In this document: positions 26,960 to 38,828 of the stretch, piece after piece | Layout: the number at the start of each line of letters is the position of its first letter | How positions within the stretch are numbered: the first letter of the stretch is position 1 | NCBI RefSeq assembly: GCF_051401765.1 | Contig: NW_027480438.1 | Location: 1,178,001 to 1,242,000 of the forward strand | Reading direction: 5' to 3' | From: Calliopsis andreniformis | Lineage: Eukaryota; Arthropoda; Insecta; Hymenoptera; Andrenidae | Length of the DNA: 64,000 nt | Notes under the pieces: generated by a model | What the model saw: the letters and a program-made list of their open reading frames with translations, nothing else | Database searches by the model: none | What the model was told of the DNA's origin: nothing | Made by a program: the position numbers and the translations under genes

Positions 26960-27700
26960 CAATCGCCAATACTCAATCTGCAATCCCCAATACTCAAACC
27001 TCAATCCTCAATCCTCATTACTCAATCCTCAATACCCAATCCTCAATCCTCAATCCTCAATCCTGAATCCTCAATATTCATTCATCAATACTCAATCTTG
27101 AATCCTCAATCTTCAATCCTCAATACTCAACCTTCAATCCTCAGTCCTCAATCCTCAATCCTCAATCCTCAATCCTCAGGCATCAATACTCAATCTACAA
27201 TATTCAATCCACAATCCTCAATCCTCAATCCTCAGGCATCAATACTCAATCTACAATATTCAATCCACAATCCTTAATCCTCAATCCACAATCCTCAACC
27301 TTCAATACTCAATACTCAATCTTCAATCCTCAATCCTCAATCCTCAATCCTCAATCCTCAGTCCTCAATCCTCAATATTCAATCGTCAATACTCAATCTT
27401 CAATCATCAATCCTCAATCCTCAATTCTCAGTCGTCAATCCTCAGTCATCAATCCTCAATCTTCAATACTCAATCGTCAATCCTTAGTCCTCAATCCTCA
27501 ATCCTCGATCCTCGTTCCTCAATCCTCAATCCTCAACCCTCAGTCTTCATCCTCAATCCGCAAACCTCAATCCTCAACCATCAATATTCAATCATCAATA
27601 CTCAATCTTCAATCCTCAATCCTCAAACCTCAACCCTCAATCCTCATTCTTCAATCCTAAATACCCAATCCTCAATCTTCAATCCTCAATCCTCAATATT
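26955..27700 (+). repeat. Doubled-GGCATC family member at 27 kb
   Basis: Contains ATCGCCAATAC at 26,962 and the doubled cassette at 27,179 and 27,235, spaced 56 bp. CAATCGTCAATAC, CTCGATCCTCG and CTCGTTCCTC follow in the order seen at 24.5, 28.1, 52.3, 55.7 and 58.5 kb. The gap from ATCGCC to the first GGCATC is 217 bp, as at 24.5 kb. At 28.1, 52.3, 55.7 and 58.5 kb it is 224 bp, one heptamer longer. Near 27,700 it re-enters AACACTAATC material, leading to the next member. Confidence 0.78.
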
Positions 27701-29736
27701 CAACCATCAATACTCAATCCTCAATCTTCAATCCTCAATACCCAATCTTCAATCCTCAATCCTCAATCCTCAATCCTCAATCCTCAATCTTCAATCCTCA
27801 ACACTAATCTTCAATCCTCAATCCCCAATCCTCAATCATCAATCCTCATTCTTGAATCCTCAATACCCAATCCTCAATCTTCAATCCTCAATCCTCAATC
27901 CTCAATCCTAATTCCTCAATCCTCATTCTTCAATCCTCAATACCCAATCCTCAATTTCAATCCTCAATCCTCAATCCTCATTTCTCAATCCTCAATCTTC
28001 AACCCTCAGCCCTCATCCTCCATCCTCAGTACTCAATCCTCTATCCTCAATCTTCAATCCTCAATACTCAATCTTCGATCCTCATTCCTCAATCCTCAAT
28101 CCTCAATCCTCAATCTTCAATCGCCAATACTCAATCTGCAATCCCCAATACTCAAACCTCAATCCTCAATCCTCATTACTCAATCCTCAATACCCAATCC
28201 TCAATCCTCAATCCTCAATCCTCAATCCTCAATATTCATTCATCAATACTCAATCTTGAATCCTCAATCTTCAATCCTCAATACTCAACCTTCAATCCTC
28301 AGTCCTCAATCCTCAATCCTCAATCCTCAATCCTCAATCCTCAGGCATCAATACTCTATCTACAATATTCAATCCACAATCTTCAATCCTCAATCCTCAG
28401 GCATCAATACTCAATCTACAATATTCAATCCACAATCCTTAATCCTCAATCCACAATCCTCAACCTTCAATACTCAATACTCAATCTTCAATCCTCAATC
28501 CTCAATCCTCAATCCTCAATCCTCAATCCTCAATCCTCAATATTCAATCGTCAATACTCAATCTTCAATCATCAATCCTCAATCCTCAATTCTCAGTCGT
28601 CAATCCTCAGTCATCAATCCTCAATCTTCAATACTCAATCGTCAATCCTTAGTCCTCAATCCTCAATCCTCGATCCTCGTTCCTCAAACCTCAATCCTCA
28701 ACCCTCAGTCTTCATCCTCCATCCTCAATCCTCAATACTCAATCCTCAATCTTCAATCCTCAATTCTCAATCTTCAATCCTCGATCCTCAATCATCAATC
28801 CTCAATCCTCAATCCTCAGGCATCAATACTCAATCGTCAATGCTCAATCCTCAATCCTCAATCCTCAATCCTCATTCCCCAACCCTCAATCCTCATTCCT
28901 CAAAGCTCAATCCTCAACCCTCAGTCCTCATACTCAATTCTCAATTCTCAATCCTCAATCCTCAATCCTCAATCTTCAATCCTCAATAATCAATCTCCAA
29001 TCCTCAATACTCTATCCTCGATCCTCAATCCTCAGGCATCAATACTCAATCTTCAATACTCAATCCTCAATCCTCAATCCTCAATCCTCAATCCTCAAAC
29101 CTCAATCCTCAATATTCAATCATCAATACTCAATCTTCAATCCTCAATCCTCAATCCTCAATCCTCAATCCTCAATCCTCAATCCTCAATCCTCAATCCT
29201 CAATCCTCAATCCTCAATCCTCATTTCTCAATCCTCAATCCTCAGTCCTCAGTCGTCGAATCTCAATCCCCGACGCTTAGAACTCATCCTCAATCCTCAG
29301 TCCTCAATCGTCAATCCTCAAACCTAAATCCTCTGCCGTCAGTCCTCGTCCTCAATCCTCAAACCTCAATCCTCAATCCTCAATATTCAATCATCAATAC
29401 TCAATCTTCAATCCTCATTCCTCAATCCCCAATTCTCAATCCTCAATCCTCAATCCTCAATCCTCAGTCCTCATACTCAATTCTCAATTCTCAATCCTCA
29501 ATCCTCAATCCTCAATCTTCAATCCTCAATAATCAATCTCCAATCCTCAATCCTCAATCCTCGATCCTCAATCCTCAGGCATCAATACTCAATCTTCAAT
29601 ACTCAATCCTCAATCCTCAATCCTCAATCCTCAATCCTCAGACCTCAATCCTCAATCCTCAATATTCAATCATCAATACTCAATCTTCAATCCTCAATCG
29701 TCAATCCTCAATTCTCAATCCTCAATCCTCAGTCCT

Positions 29737-29766
29737 CAGTCGTCGAATCACAATCCCCGACGCTTA
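29737..29766 (+). repeat. CpG-containing module, variant c (also at 60894)
   Basis: GTCGAATCACAATCC with CCCCGACGC, found only in the two copies of block D7. It is the module removed by the 82-bp deletion left of HOR copy A2. Confidence 0.75.
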
Positions 29767-31054
29767 GCACTCATCCTCAATCCTCAGTCCTCAATCCTCA
29801 ATCCTCAAACCTAAATCCTCTGCCGTCAGTCCTGGTCCTCAATCCTCAAACCTCAATCCTCAATCCTCAATATTCAATCATCAATACTCGATCTTCAATC
29901 CTCAATCCTCAATCCTCAATCCTCAATCCTCAATCCTCAATCCTCAATCCTCAATATTCAATCATCAATACTCAATCTTCAACCCTCAATCTTCAATCCT
30001 CAATACTCAATCTTCAATCCTCAATCCTCAATCCTCAATCCTCAATCCTCAATCCTCAGGCATCAATACTCAATCTACAATATTCAATCATCAATCCTTA
30101 ATCCTCAATCCACAATCCTCAACCTTGAATACTCAATACTCAATCTTCAATCCTGAATCCTCAATCCTCAATCCTCAATCCTCAATCCGCAATATTCAGT
30201 CCTCAATACTCAATCTTCAATCATCAATCCTCAATCCTCAATTCTCAGTCGTCAATCCTCAGTCATCAATCCTCAATCTTCAATACTCAATCGTCAATCC
30301 TTAGTCCTCAATCCTCAATCCTCAATCCTCGTTCCTCAAACCTCAATCCTCAACCCTCAGTCTTCATCCTCAATCCTCAAACCTCAATACTCAATCCTCT
30401 ATATTCAATCATCAATACTCAATCTTCAATCCCCAATCCTCAAACCTCAATCCTCAATCCTCATTCTTCAATCCTAAATACCCAATCCTTAATCTGCAAT
30501 CCTCAATCCTCAATCCTCAATTCTCAATCCTCAATCCTTAATCCTCAGACCTCAAACATCAATATTCAGCCCTCAGTCCTCGTCCTCAATCCACAACACT
30601 CAATCCTCAGTCCTCAATATTCAATCATAAATATTCAATCTTCAATCCTCAATCCTCAATCCTCAATCCTCAATCCTCAATCCTCAATATTCAACCCTGA
30701 ATCCTCAATCCTCAATACTCAATCCTCAATCTTCAATGCTCAATACTCAATCTTCAATCCTCAATCCTCAATCGCCAATCCTCAATCCTCAATTTTCAAT
30801 CCTCAACACTCAATCTTCAATCCTCAATCCTCATTCCTCAATCCTCAATCCTCATTCTTCAATCCTCAATCCTCAATCCTCAATCCTCAATATTCAATCC
30901 CCAATACTCATTCTTCAATCATCATCCTCAATCCTCAATTCTCAGTCGTCAATCCTCAATCCACAATCCTCATTCTTCAATCCTCAATACCCAATCCTCA
31001 ATCTTCAATCCTCAAACATCAATCCTCAATTCTCAACCCTCAATCCTCAGTCCT

Positions 31055-31084
31055 CAGTTGTCGAACCTCAATACCCGACCCTTA
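31055..31084 (+). repeat. CpG-containing module, variant e (also at 40077, 43607, 62212)
   Basis: CAGTTGTCGAACC with AATACCCGACCC. It occurs once in each of the four copies of the 3.5-kb HOR and nowhere else seen. CAGTTG in place of CAGTCG fits a C-to-T change at a CpG. Confidence 0.76.
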
Positions 31085-31423
31085 GCACTCATCCTAAATC
31101 CTCAGTCCTCAATCCTCAATCCTCAAACCTAAATCCTCTACCGTCAGTCCTCGTCCTCAATCCTCAAACCTCAATCCTCAATCCTCAATATTCAATCATC
31201 AATACTCAATCTTCAATCCTCAATCCTCAATCCTCATTCCTCAATCCTCAATCCACAATCCTCAACCTTGAATACTCAATAATCAATCTCCAATCCTACA
31301 TCCTCAATCCTCAATCCTCAATCCTCAATACTCAATCCTCAATCCTCATTCTTCAATCCTCAATACCCAATCCTCAATCTTCAATCCTCAAACATCAATC
31401 CTCAATTCTCAATCCTCAGTCCT

Positions 31424-31460
31424 CAGTCGTCAGTCGTCGAACCTCAATCCCCGACGCTTA
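31424..31460 (+). repeat. CpG-containing module, variant f with doubled CAGTCGT (also at 40453, 43983, 62588)
   Basis: CAGTCGT is doubled before CGAACC, and CCCCGACGCTTAG follows. It occurs once per 3.5-kb HOR copy, about 376 bp after variant e. The 40,453 copy has GTCGAGCC; the 43,983 copy has CCCGACTCTTAG. Confidence 0.76.
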
Positions 31461-33095
31461 GCACTCATCCTCAATCCTCAGTCCTCAATCCTCAATCCTC
31501 AAACCTAAATCCTCTACCGTCAGTCCTTGTCCTCAATCCTCAAACCTCAATCCTCTATCCTCAATATTCAATCATCAATACTCAATCTTCAATCCTCAAT
31601 CCTCAATCCTCAATCCTCAATCCTCAATCCTCAATCCTGAATCCTCATTCCCCAACCCTCAATCCTCATTCTTCAAACCTCAATCCTCAACCCTCAGTCC
31701 TCATACTCAATTCTCAAATCTCAATCCTCAATCCTCAATACTCAATCTTCAATCCTCAATAATCAATCTCCAATCCTCAATCCTCAATCCTCGATCCTCA
31801 ATCCTCAGGCATCAATACTCAATCTTCAATACTCAATCCTCAATCCTCAATCCTCAATCCTCAATCCTCAAACCTCAATCCTCAATCCTCAATATTCAAT
31901 CATCAATACTCAATCTTCAATCCTCAATCCTCAATCCTCAATCCTCAATCCTCAATCCTCAATGCTCAATCCTCAATCCTCAATCCTCAATCCTCATTCT
32001 TCAATCCTCAATACCCAATCCTCAATCTTCAATCCTCAATCCTCAATACTCAATCCTAATTCCTCAATCCTCATTCTTCAATCCTCAATACCCAATCCTC
32101 AATTTCAATCCTCAATCCTCAATCCTCATTTCTCAATCCTCAATCCTCAACCCTCAGCCCTCATCCTCCATCCTCAGTACTCAATCCTCTATCCTCAATC
32201 TTCTATCCTCAATACTCAATCTTCATACCTCATTCCTCAATCCTCAATCCTCAATCCTCAATCTTCAATCCTCAAACATCTATCCTCAATTCTCAATCCT
32301 CAATCCTCAGTCCTCAATCCTCAATCCTCAATCCTCAATCCTCAATCCTCAATATTCAATCATCAATACTCAATCTTCAATCCTCAATCCTCAATCCTCA
32401 ATATTCAATCCTCAATACTCAATCTTCAATCATCAATACTCAATCTTCAACCCTCAATCTTCAATCCTCAATACTCAATCCTCAATCCTCAATATTCAAC
32501 CCTCAGCCCCCATCCTCCATCCTCAATACTCAATCCTCAATCCCCAATCTTCAATCCTCAATTCTCAATCTTCCATCCTCGATCCTCAATCCTCAATATT
32601 CAATCCTCAATACTCAATCTTCAATCATCAATCCTCAATCCCCAATTCTCAGTCGTCAATCCTCAGTCATCAATCCTCAATCTTCAATACTCAATCGTCA
32701 ATCCCTAGTCCTCAATCCTCAATCCTCAATCCTCGTTCCTCAAACCTCAATCCTCAATCCTCAATATTCTATCATCCATACTCAATCTTCAATCCTCAAT
32801 ACTCAATCCTCAATCCTCAATCCTCAATCCTCATTCCTCAATATTCAATCATCAATACTCAATCTTCAACCCTCAATCTTCAATCCTCAATACTCAATCT
32901 TCAATCCTGAATCCTCAATCCTCAATCCTCAATCCTCAATCCTCAATCCTCAGGCATCAATACTCAATCTACAATATTCAATCCTCAATCCTTAACCCTC
33001 AATCCACAATCCTCAAGCTTCAATACTCAATACTGAATCTTCAATCCTCAATCCTCAATCCTCAATCCTCAATTCTCAATCCTCAATCTTCAATC

Positions 33096-34414
33096 CTCAA
33101 TTCTCAATCTTCAATCCTCGATCCTCAATCCTCAATCCTCAATATTCAATCATCAATTCTCAATCTTCAATCCTCAATCCTCAATCCTCAATCCTCAATC
33201 CTCAATCCTCAATATTCAATCATCAATACTCAATCTTTAACCCTCAATCTTCAATCCTCAATACTCAATCTTCAATCCTCAATCCTCAATCTTCAATCCT
33301 CAATCCTCAATCCTCAATATTCAATCCTCAATACTCAATCTTCAATCCTCAATCCTCAATCCTCAATCCTCAATCCTCAATCCTCAATATTCAATCCTCA
33401 ATAATCAATCTTCAATCCTCAATCCTCAATCCTCAATATTCAATCCTCAATACTCAATCTTCAATCATCAATACTCAATCTTCAACCCTCAAACCTCAAT
33501 CCCCAATCCTCAATATTCAATCAGCAATACTCAATCTTCAATCATCAATCCTCAATCCTCAATCCTCAATCCTCAATCCTCAATCCTCAATATTCAATCA
33601 TCAATACTCAATCTTCAACCCTCAATCTTCAATCCTCAATACTCAATCTTCCATCCTCAATCCTCAATCCTCTATCCTCAATCCTCAATCCTCAGGCATC
33701 AATACTCAATCTACAATATTCAGTCCTCAATCCTTAATCCTCAATCCACAATCCTCAACCTTCAATACTCAATACTCAATCTTCAATCCTCAATCCTCAA
33801 TCCTCAATCCTCAATCCTCAATCCTCAATACGCAATATTGAATCATCAATACTCAATCTTCAATCATCAATCCTCAGTCCTCAATTCTCAGTCGTCAATC
33901 CTCAGTCATCAATCCTCTATCTTCAATACTCAATCGTCAATCCTTAGTCCTCAATCCTCAATCCTCAATCCTCGTTCCTCAAACCTCAATCCTCAACCCT
34001 CAGTCTTCATCCTCAATCCTCAAACCTCAATCCTCAATCCTCAATATTCAATCATTAATACTCAATCTTCAATCCCCAGTCCTCAAACCTCAATCCTCAA
34101 TCCTCATTCTTCAATCCTAAATACCCAATCCTTAATCTTCAATCCTTAATCCTCAATTCTCAATTCTCAATCCTCAATCCTTAATCCTCAGACCTCAAAC
34201 ATCAATATTCAACCCTCAGTCCTCGTCCTCAATCCACAACCCTCAATCCTCAGTCCTCAATATTCAATCATAAATATTCAATCTTCAATCCTCAATCCTC
34301 AATCCTCAATCCTCAATCCTCAATCCTCAATCTTCAACCCTGAATCCTCAATCCTCAATACTCAATCCTCCATCTTCAATCCTCAATACTCAATCTTCAA
34401 TCCTCAATCCTCAA
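33096..34414 (+). repeat. HOR block D5, copy b, with a truncated 1.65-kb HOR unit from 33,492
   Basis: Copy of 17,005-18,330 at offset 16,091. The HOR unit that begins at 33,492 is truncated: after CTCCATCTTC near 34,370 it runs into a CCTCAAT tract and then the CTTCAATCGCC family at 34,442, so the HOR's last 0.7 kb is absent. The same HOR start and the CTCAGACCTC spacing of 694 bp recur at 47,896. Confidence 0.78.
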
Positions 34415-34539
34415 TCCTCAATCCTCAATCCTCAATCTTCAATCGCCAATACTCAATCTGCAATCCCCAATTCTCAAACCTCAATCCTCAATCCTCATTA
34501 CTCAATCCTCAATACCCAATCCTCAATCCTCAATCCTCA

Positions 34540-35732
34540 ATCCTCAATCCTCAATATTCAATCGTCAATACTCAATCTTCAATCATCAATCCTCAATCCT
34601 CAATTCTCAGTCGTCAATCCTCAGTCATCAATCCTCAATCTTCAATACTCAATCGTCAATCCTTAGACCTCAATCCTCAATCCTCGATCCTCGTTCCTCA
34701 AACCTCAATCCTCAACCCTCAGTCTTCATCCTCAATCCTCAAACCTCAATCCTCAACCCTCAATATTCAATCATCAATACTCAATCTTCAATCCTCAATC
34801 CTCAAACCCCAACCCTCAATCCTCATTCTTCAATCCTAAATACCCAATCCTCAATCTTCAATCCTCAATCCTCAATCCTCAATTCTCAATCCTCAATCCT
34901 TATTCCCCAGACCTCACACATCAATATTCAACCCCTAGTCCTCGTCCACAATCCACAACCCTCAATCCGCAGTCATCAATATTCAATCATCAATATTCAA
35001 TCTTCAATCCTCAATCCTCAATCCTCAATCCTCAATCCTCAATCCTCAATCCTCAATCTTCAACCCTGAATCCTCAATCCTCAATACTCAATCCTCAATC
35101 TTCGATCCTCAATACACAATCTTCAATCCTCAATCCTCAATCCTCAATTCTCAATCCTCAATCCTCAATCCTCAATCCTCAATCCTCAATCCTCAATCCT
35201 CAATCCACAATCCTCAACCTTCTATACTCAATAATCAATCTCCAATCCTAGATCGTCAATCCTCAATCCTCAATCCTCAATCTTCAACCCTGAATCCTCA
35301 ATCCTCAATACTCAATACTCAATCTTCAATCCTCAATACTCAATCTTCAATCCTCAATCCTCAATCCTCAATCCTCAGTCCTCAATCTTCAACCCTCAAC
35401 ACTCAACCTTCAATCCTCAATCCTCAATCCTCAATCCTCAATCCTCAATCTTCAATCCTCATCACTAATCTTCAATCCTCAATCCTCAATCCTCAGTCCT
35501 CAATCCTCAATCCTCATTCTTCAATCCTCAATACCCAATCCTCAATCTTCAGTCCTCGATCCTCAAACCTCAATCCTAATTCCTCAATCCTCATTCTTCA
35601 AACCTCAATACCCAATCCTCAATTTCAATCCTCAACCCTCAATCCTCATTTCTCAATCCTCAATCCTCAACCCTCAGCCCTCATCCTCCATCCTCAATCC
35701 TCAATACTCAATCCTCAATCTTCAATCCTCAA
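34540..35732 (+). repeat. HOR block D8, copy a (1.2 kb)
   Basis: Matches 36,005-37,197 at offset 1,465, fixed by ATCGTCAATAC (34,561 and 36,026) and CCCCAGACCTC (34,905 and 36,370). It carries variants rare elsewhere: CACACATC near 34,914, CCCCTAGTCC, CAATCCGCAGTC and CTATACTCAATAATC. The two copies are separated by about 270 bp containing a doubled GGCATC cassette (35,823 and 35,879). Confidence 0.82.
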
Positions 35733-36004
35733 TACTCAATCTTGAATCCTCAATCTTCAATCCTCAATACTCAACCTTCAATCCTCAGTCCTCAATCCTC
35801 AATCCTCAATCCTCAATCCTCAGGCATCAATACTCAATCTACAATATTCAATCCACAATCTTCAATCCTCAATCCTCAGGCATCAATACTCAATCTACAA
35901 TATTCAATCCACAATCCTTAATCCTCAATCCACAATCCTCAACGTTCAATACTCAATACTCAATCTTCAATCCTCAATCCTCAATCCTCAATCCTCAATC
36001 CTCA

Positions 36005-37197
36005 ATCCTCAATCCTCAATATTCAATCGTCAATACTCAATCTTCAATCATCAATCCTCAATCCTCAATTCTCAGTCGTCAATCCTCAGTCATCAATCCT
36101 CAATCTTCAATACTCAATCGTCAATCCTTAGACCTCAATCCTCAATCCTCGATCCTCGTTCCTCAAACCTCAATCCTCAACCCTCAGTCTTCATCCTCAA
36201 TCCTCAAACCTCAATCCTCAACCCTCAATATTCAATCATCAATACTCAATCTTCAATCCTCAATCCTCAAACCTCAACCCTCAATCCTCATTCTTCAATC
36301 CTAAATACCCAATCCTCAATCTTCAATCCTCAATCCTCAATCCTCAATTCTCAATCCTCAATCCTTATTCCCCAGACCTCAAACATCAATATTCAACCCC
36401 TAGTCCTCGTCCACAATCCACAACCCTCAATCCGCAGTCATCAATATTCAATCATCAATATTCAATCTTCAATCCTCAATCCTCAATCCTCAATCCTCAC
36501 TCCTCAATCCTCAATCCTCAATCTTCAACCCTGAATCCTCAATCCTCAATACTCAATCCTCAATCTTCGATCCTCAATACACAATCTTCAATCCTCAATC
36601 CTCAATCCTCAATTCTCAATCCTCAATCCTCAATCCTCAATCCTCAATCCTCAATCCTCAATCCTCAATCCACAATCCTCAACCTTCTATACTCAATAAT
36701 CAATCTCCAATCCTAGATTGTCAATCCTCAATCCTCAATCCTCAATCTTCAACCCTGAATCCTCAATCCTCAATACTCAATACTCAATCTTCAATCCTCA
36801 ATACTCAATCTTCAATCCTCAATCCTCAATCCTCAATCCTCAGTCCTCAATCTTCAACCCTCAACACTCACCCTTCAATCCTCAATCCTCAATCCTCAAT
36901 CCTCAATCCTCAATCTTCAATCCTCATCACTAATCTTCAATCCTCAATCCTCAATCCTCAATCCTCAATCCTCAATCCTCATTCTTCAATCCTCAATACC
37001 CAATCCTCAATCTTCAGTCCTCGATCCTCAAACCTCAATCCTAATTCCTCAATCCTCATTCTTCAAACCTCAATACCCAATCCTCAATTTCAATCCTCAA
37101 CCCTCAATCCTCATTTCTCAATCCTCAATCCTCAACCCTCAGCCCTCATCCTCCATCCTCAATCCTCAATACTCAATCCTCAATCTTCAATCCTCAA
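36005..37197 (+). repeat. HOR block D8, copy b
   Basis: Copy of 34,540-35,732. Differences are few: CTCACTCC near 36,498, AGATTGTC against AGATCGTC near 36,717, and CACTCACCC against CACTCAACC near 36,865. The change from GATCG to GATTG creates an ATTGTC spelling but no new reading signal. Related full-length material lies at 56.4-56.95 kb. Confidence 0.82.
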
Positions 37198-37821
37198 TTC
37201 TCAATCTTCAATCCTCGATCCTCAATCATCAATCCTCAATCCTCAATCCTCAGGCATCAATACTCAATCGTCAATGCTCAATCCTCAATCCTCAATCCTC
37301 AATCCTCATTCCCCAACCCTCAATCCTCATTCCTCAAAGCTCAATCCTCAACCCTCAGTCCTCATACTCAATTCTCAATTCTCAATCCTCAATCCTCAAT
37401 CCTCAATCTTCAATCCTCAATAATCAATCTCCAATCCTCAATACTCTATCCTCGATCCTCAATCCTCAGGCATCAATACTCAATCTTCAATACTCAATCC
37501 TCAATCCTCAATCCTCAATCCTCAATCCTCAAACCTCAATCCTCAATATTCAATCATCAATACTCAATCTTCAATCCTCAATCCTCAATCCTCAATCCTC
37601 AATCCTCAATCCTCAATCCTCAATCCTCAATCCTCAATCCTCAATCCTCAATCCTCATTTCTCAATCCTCAATCCTCAGTCCTCAGTCGTCGAATCTCAA
37701 TCCCCGACGCTTAGAACTCATCCTCAATCCTCAGTCCTCAATCGTCAATCCTCAAACCTAAATCCTCTACCGTCAGTCCTCGTCCTCAATCCTCAAACCT
37801 CAATCCTCAATCCTCAATATT

Positions 37822-38286
37822 CAATCATCAATACTCAATCTTCAATCCTCAATCCTGAATCCTCAATCCTCAATCCTCAATCCTCAATCCTCAATATTCA
37901 ATCATCAATACTCAATCTTCAACCCTCAATCTTCAATCGTCAATACTCAATCTTCAATCCTCAATCCTCAATCCTCAATCCTCAATCCTCAATCTTCAAT
38001 CCTCAACACTCAGTCTTCAATCCTCAATCCTCAATCCTCAATCCTCAATCCTCATTCTTCAATCCTCAATACCCAATCCTCAATCTTCAATCCTCAATCC
38101 TCAATCCTCAATCCCAATTCCTCAATCCTCATTTCTCAATCCTCAATCCTCAACCCACAGCCCTCATCCTCCATCCTCAGTACTCAATCCTCTATCCTCA
38201 ATCTTCAATCCTCAATACCCAATCTTCAATCCTCATTCCTCAATCCTCAATCCTCAATCCTCAATCTTCAATCCTCAATACTCAAT
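37822..38286 (+). repeat. HOR block D9, copy a (0.46 kb)
   Basis: Matches 57,957-58,421 at offset 20,135, fixed by CTGAATCC (37,855 and 57,990) and CAATCCCAATTCC (38,109 and 58,244). CAATCCCAATTCC replaces the usual CAATCCTAATTCC and occurs only in these two copies. The stretch from here to 38,828 is further satellite; 38,511-38,825 matches 29,407-29,720. Confidence 0.8.
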
Positions 38287-38828
38287 CTGCAACCCTCAAT
38301 CCTCAAACCTCAATCCTCAATCCTCATTCCTCAATCCTCAATACCCAATCCTCAATCCTCAGTACTCAATCCTCAATCCTCAATCCTCAATCTTCAACCC
38401 TGAATCCTCAATCCTCAATACTCAATCCTCAATCTTCAATCCTCAATACTCAATCTTCCATCCTCAATCCTCAATCCTCAATCCTCAATATTCAATCATC
38501 AATACTCAATCTTCAATCCTCATTCCTCAATCCCCAATTCTCAATCCTCAATCCTCAATCCTCAATCCTCAGTCCTCATACTCAATTCTCAATTCTCAAT
38601 CCTCAATCCTCAATCCTCAATCTTCAATCCTCAATAATCAATCTCCAATCCTCAATCCTCAATCCTCGATCCTCAATCCTCAGGCATCAATACTCAATCT
38701 TCAATACTCAATCCTCAATCCTCAATCCTCAATCCTCAATCCTCAGACCTCAATCCTCAATCCTCAATATTCAATCATCAATACTCAATCTTCAATCCTC
38801 AATCGTCAATCCTCAATTCTCAATCCTC

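Larger units (their letters stand above)
28063..32843 (+). repeat. Long block D7, copy a (4.8 kb)
   Basis: Recurs from 58,412 to the right window edge. The offset is 30,349 up to about 28,712 and 31,157 after it; the change of 808 bp is material present only in the right copy. Fixed points are CTTGAATCC (28,255 and 58,604), doubled GGCATC (28,344 and 58,693), GTCGAATC (29,255 and 60,412), the CTCAGACCTC module (30,543 and 61,700) and CTTCATACC (32,221 and 63,378). This is the longest paired block in the window. Confidence 0.87.
29807..33316 (+). repeat. 3.5-kb HOR, copy A1
   Basis: Begins at AAACCTAAATCCTCTG followed by the unusual CAGTCCTGGTCC. It aligns with A2 at offset 9,022 (about 9,036 near the end) and with A4 at 31,157. 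The order of markers (GGCATC cassette, CCGCAATATTCAG, CTCAGACCTC, CAATGCTC, two CpG modules, CTCATTCCCC, CTAATTCC, CCTCCATCC, AAGCTT at 33,015, CTTTAACCC) is the same in A2 and A3. Unlike A2, it does not pass directly into another unit. Confidence 0.87.

Noticed and set aside
28256..29767. 503-codon open frame rich in SILNPQS heptads
   Set aside because: The + strand heptamer has no stop in any frame and the same peptide is read in all three. The length comes from a deletion that removed a stop. No initiation context, domain, signal or codon constraint is visible.
30736..31461. A 241-codon frame conserved in four places (30,736; 39,758; 43,288; 61,893)
   Set aside because: Conservation of the frame follows from the four copies of the 3.5-kb HOR. 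Differences between copies are not enriched at silent positions as far as I can judge by eye, and indels in flanking copies are in sevens, not threes.
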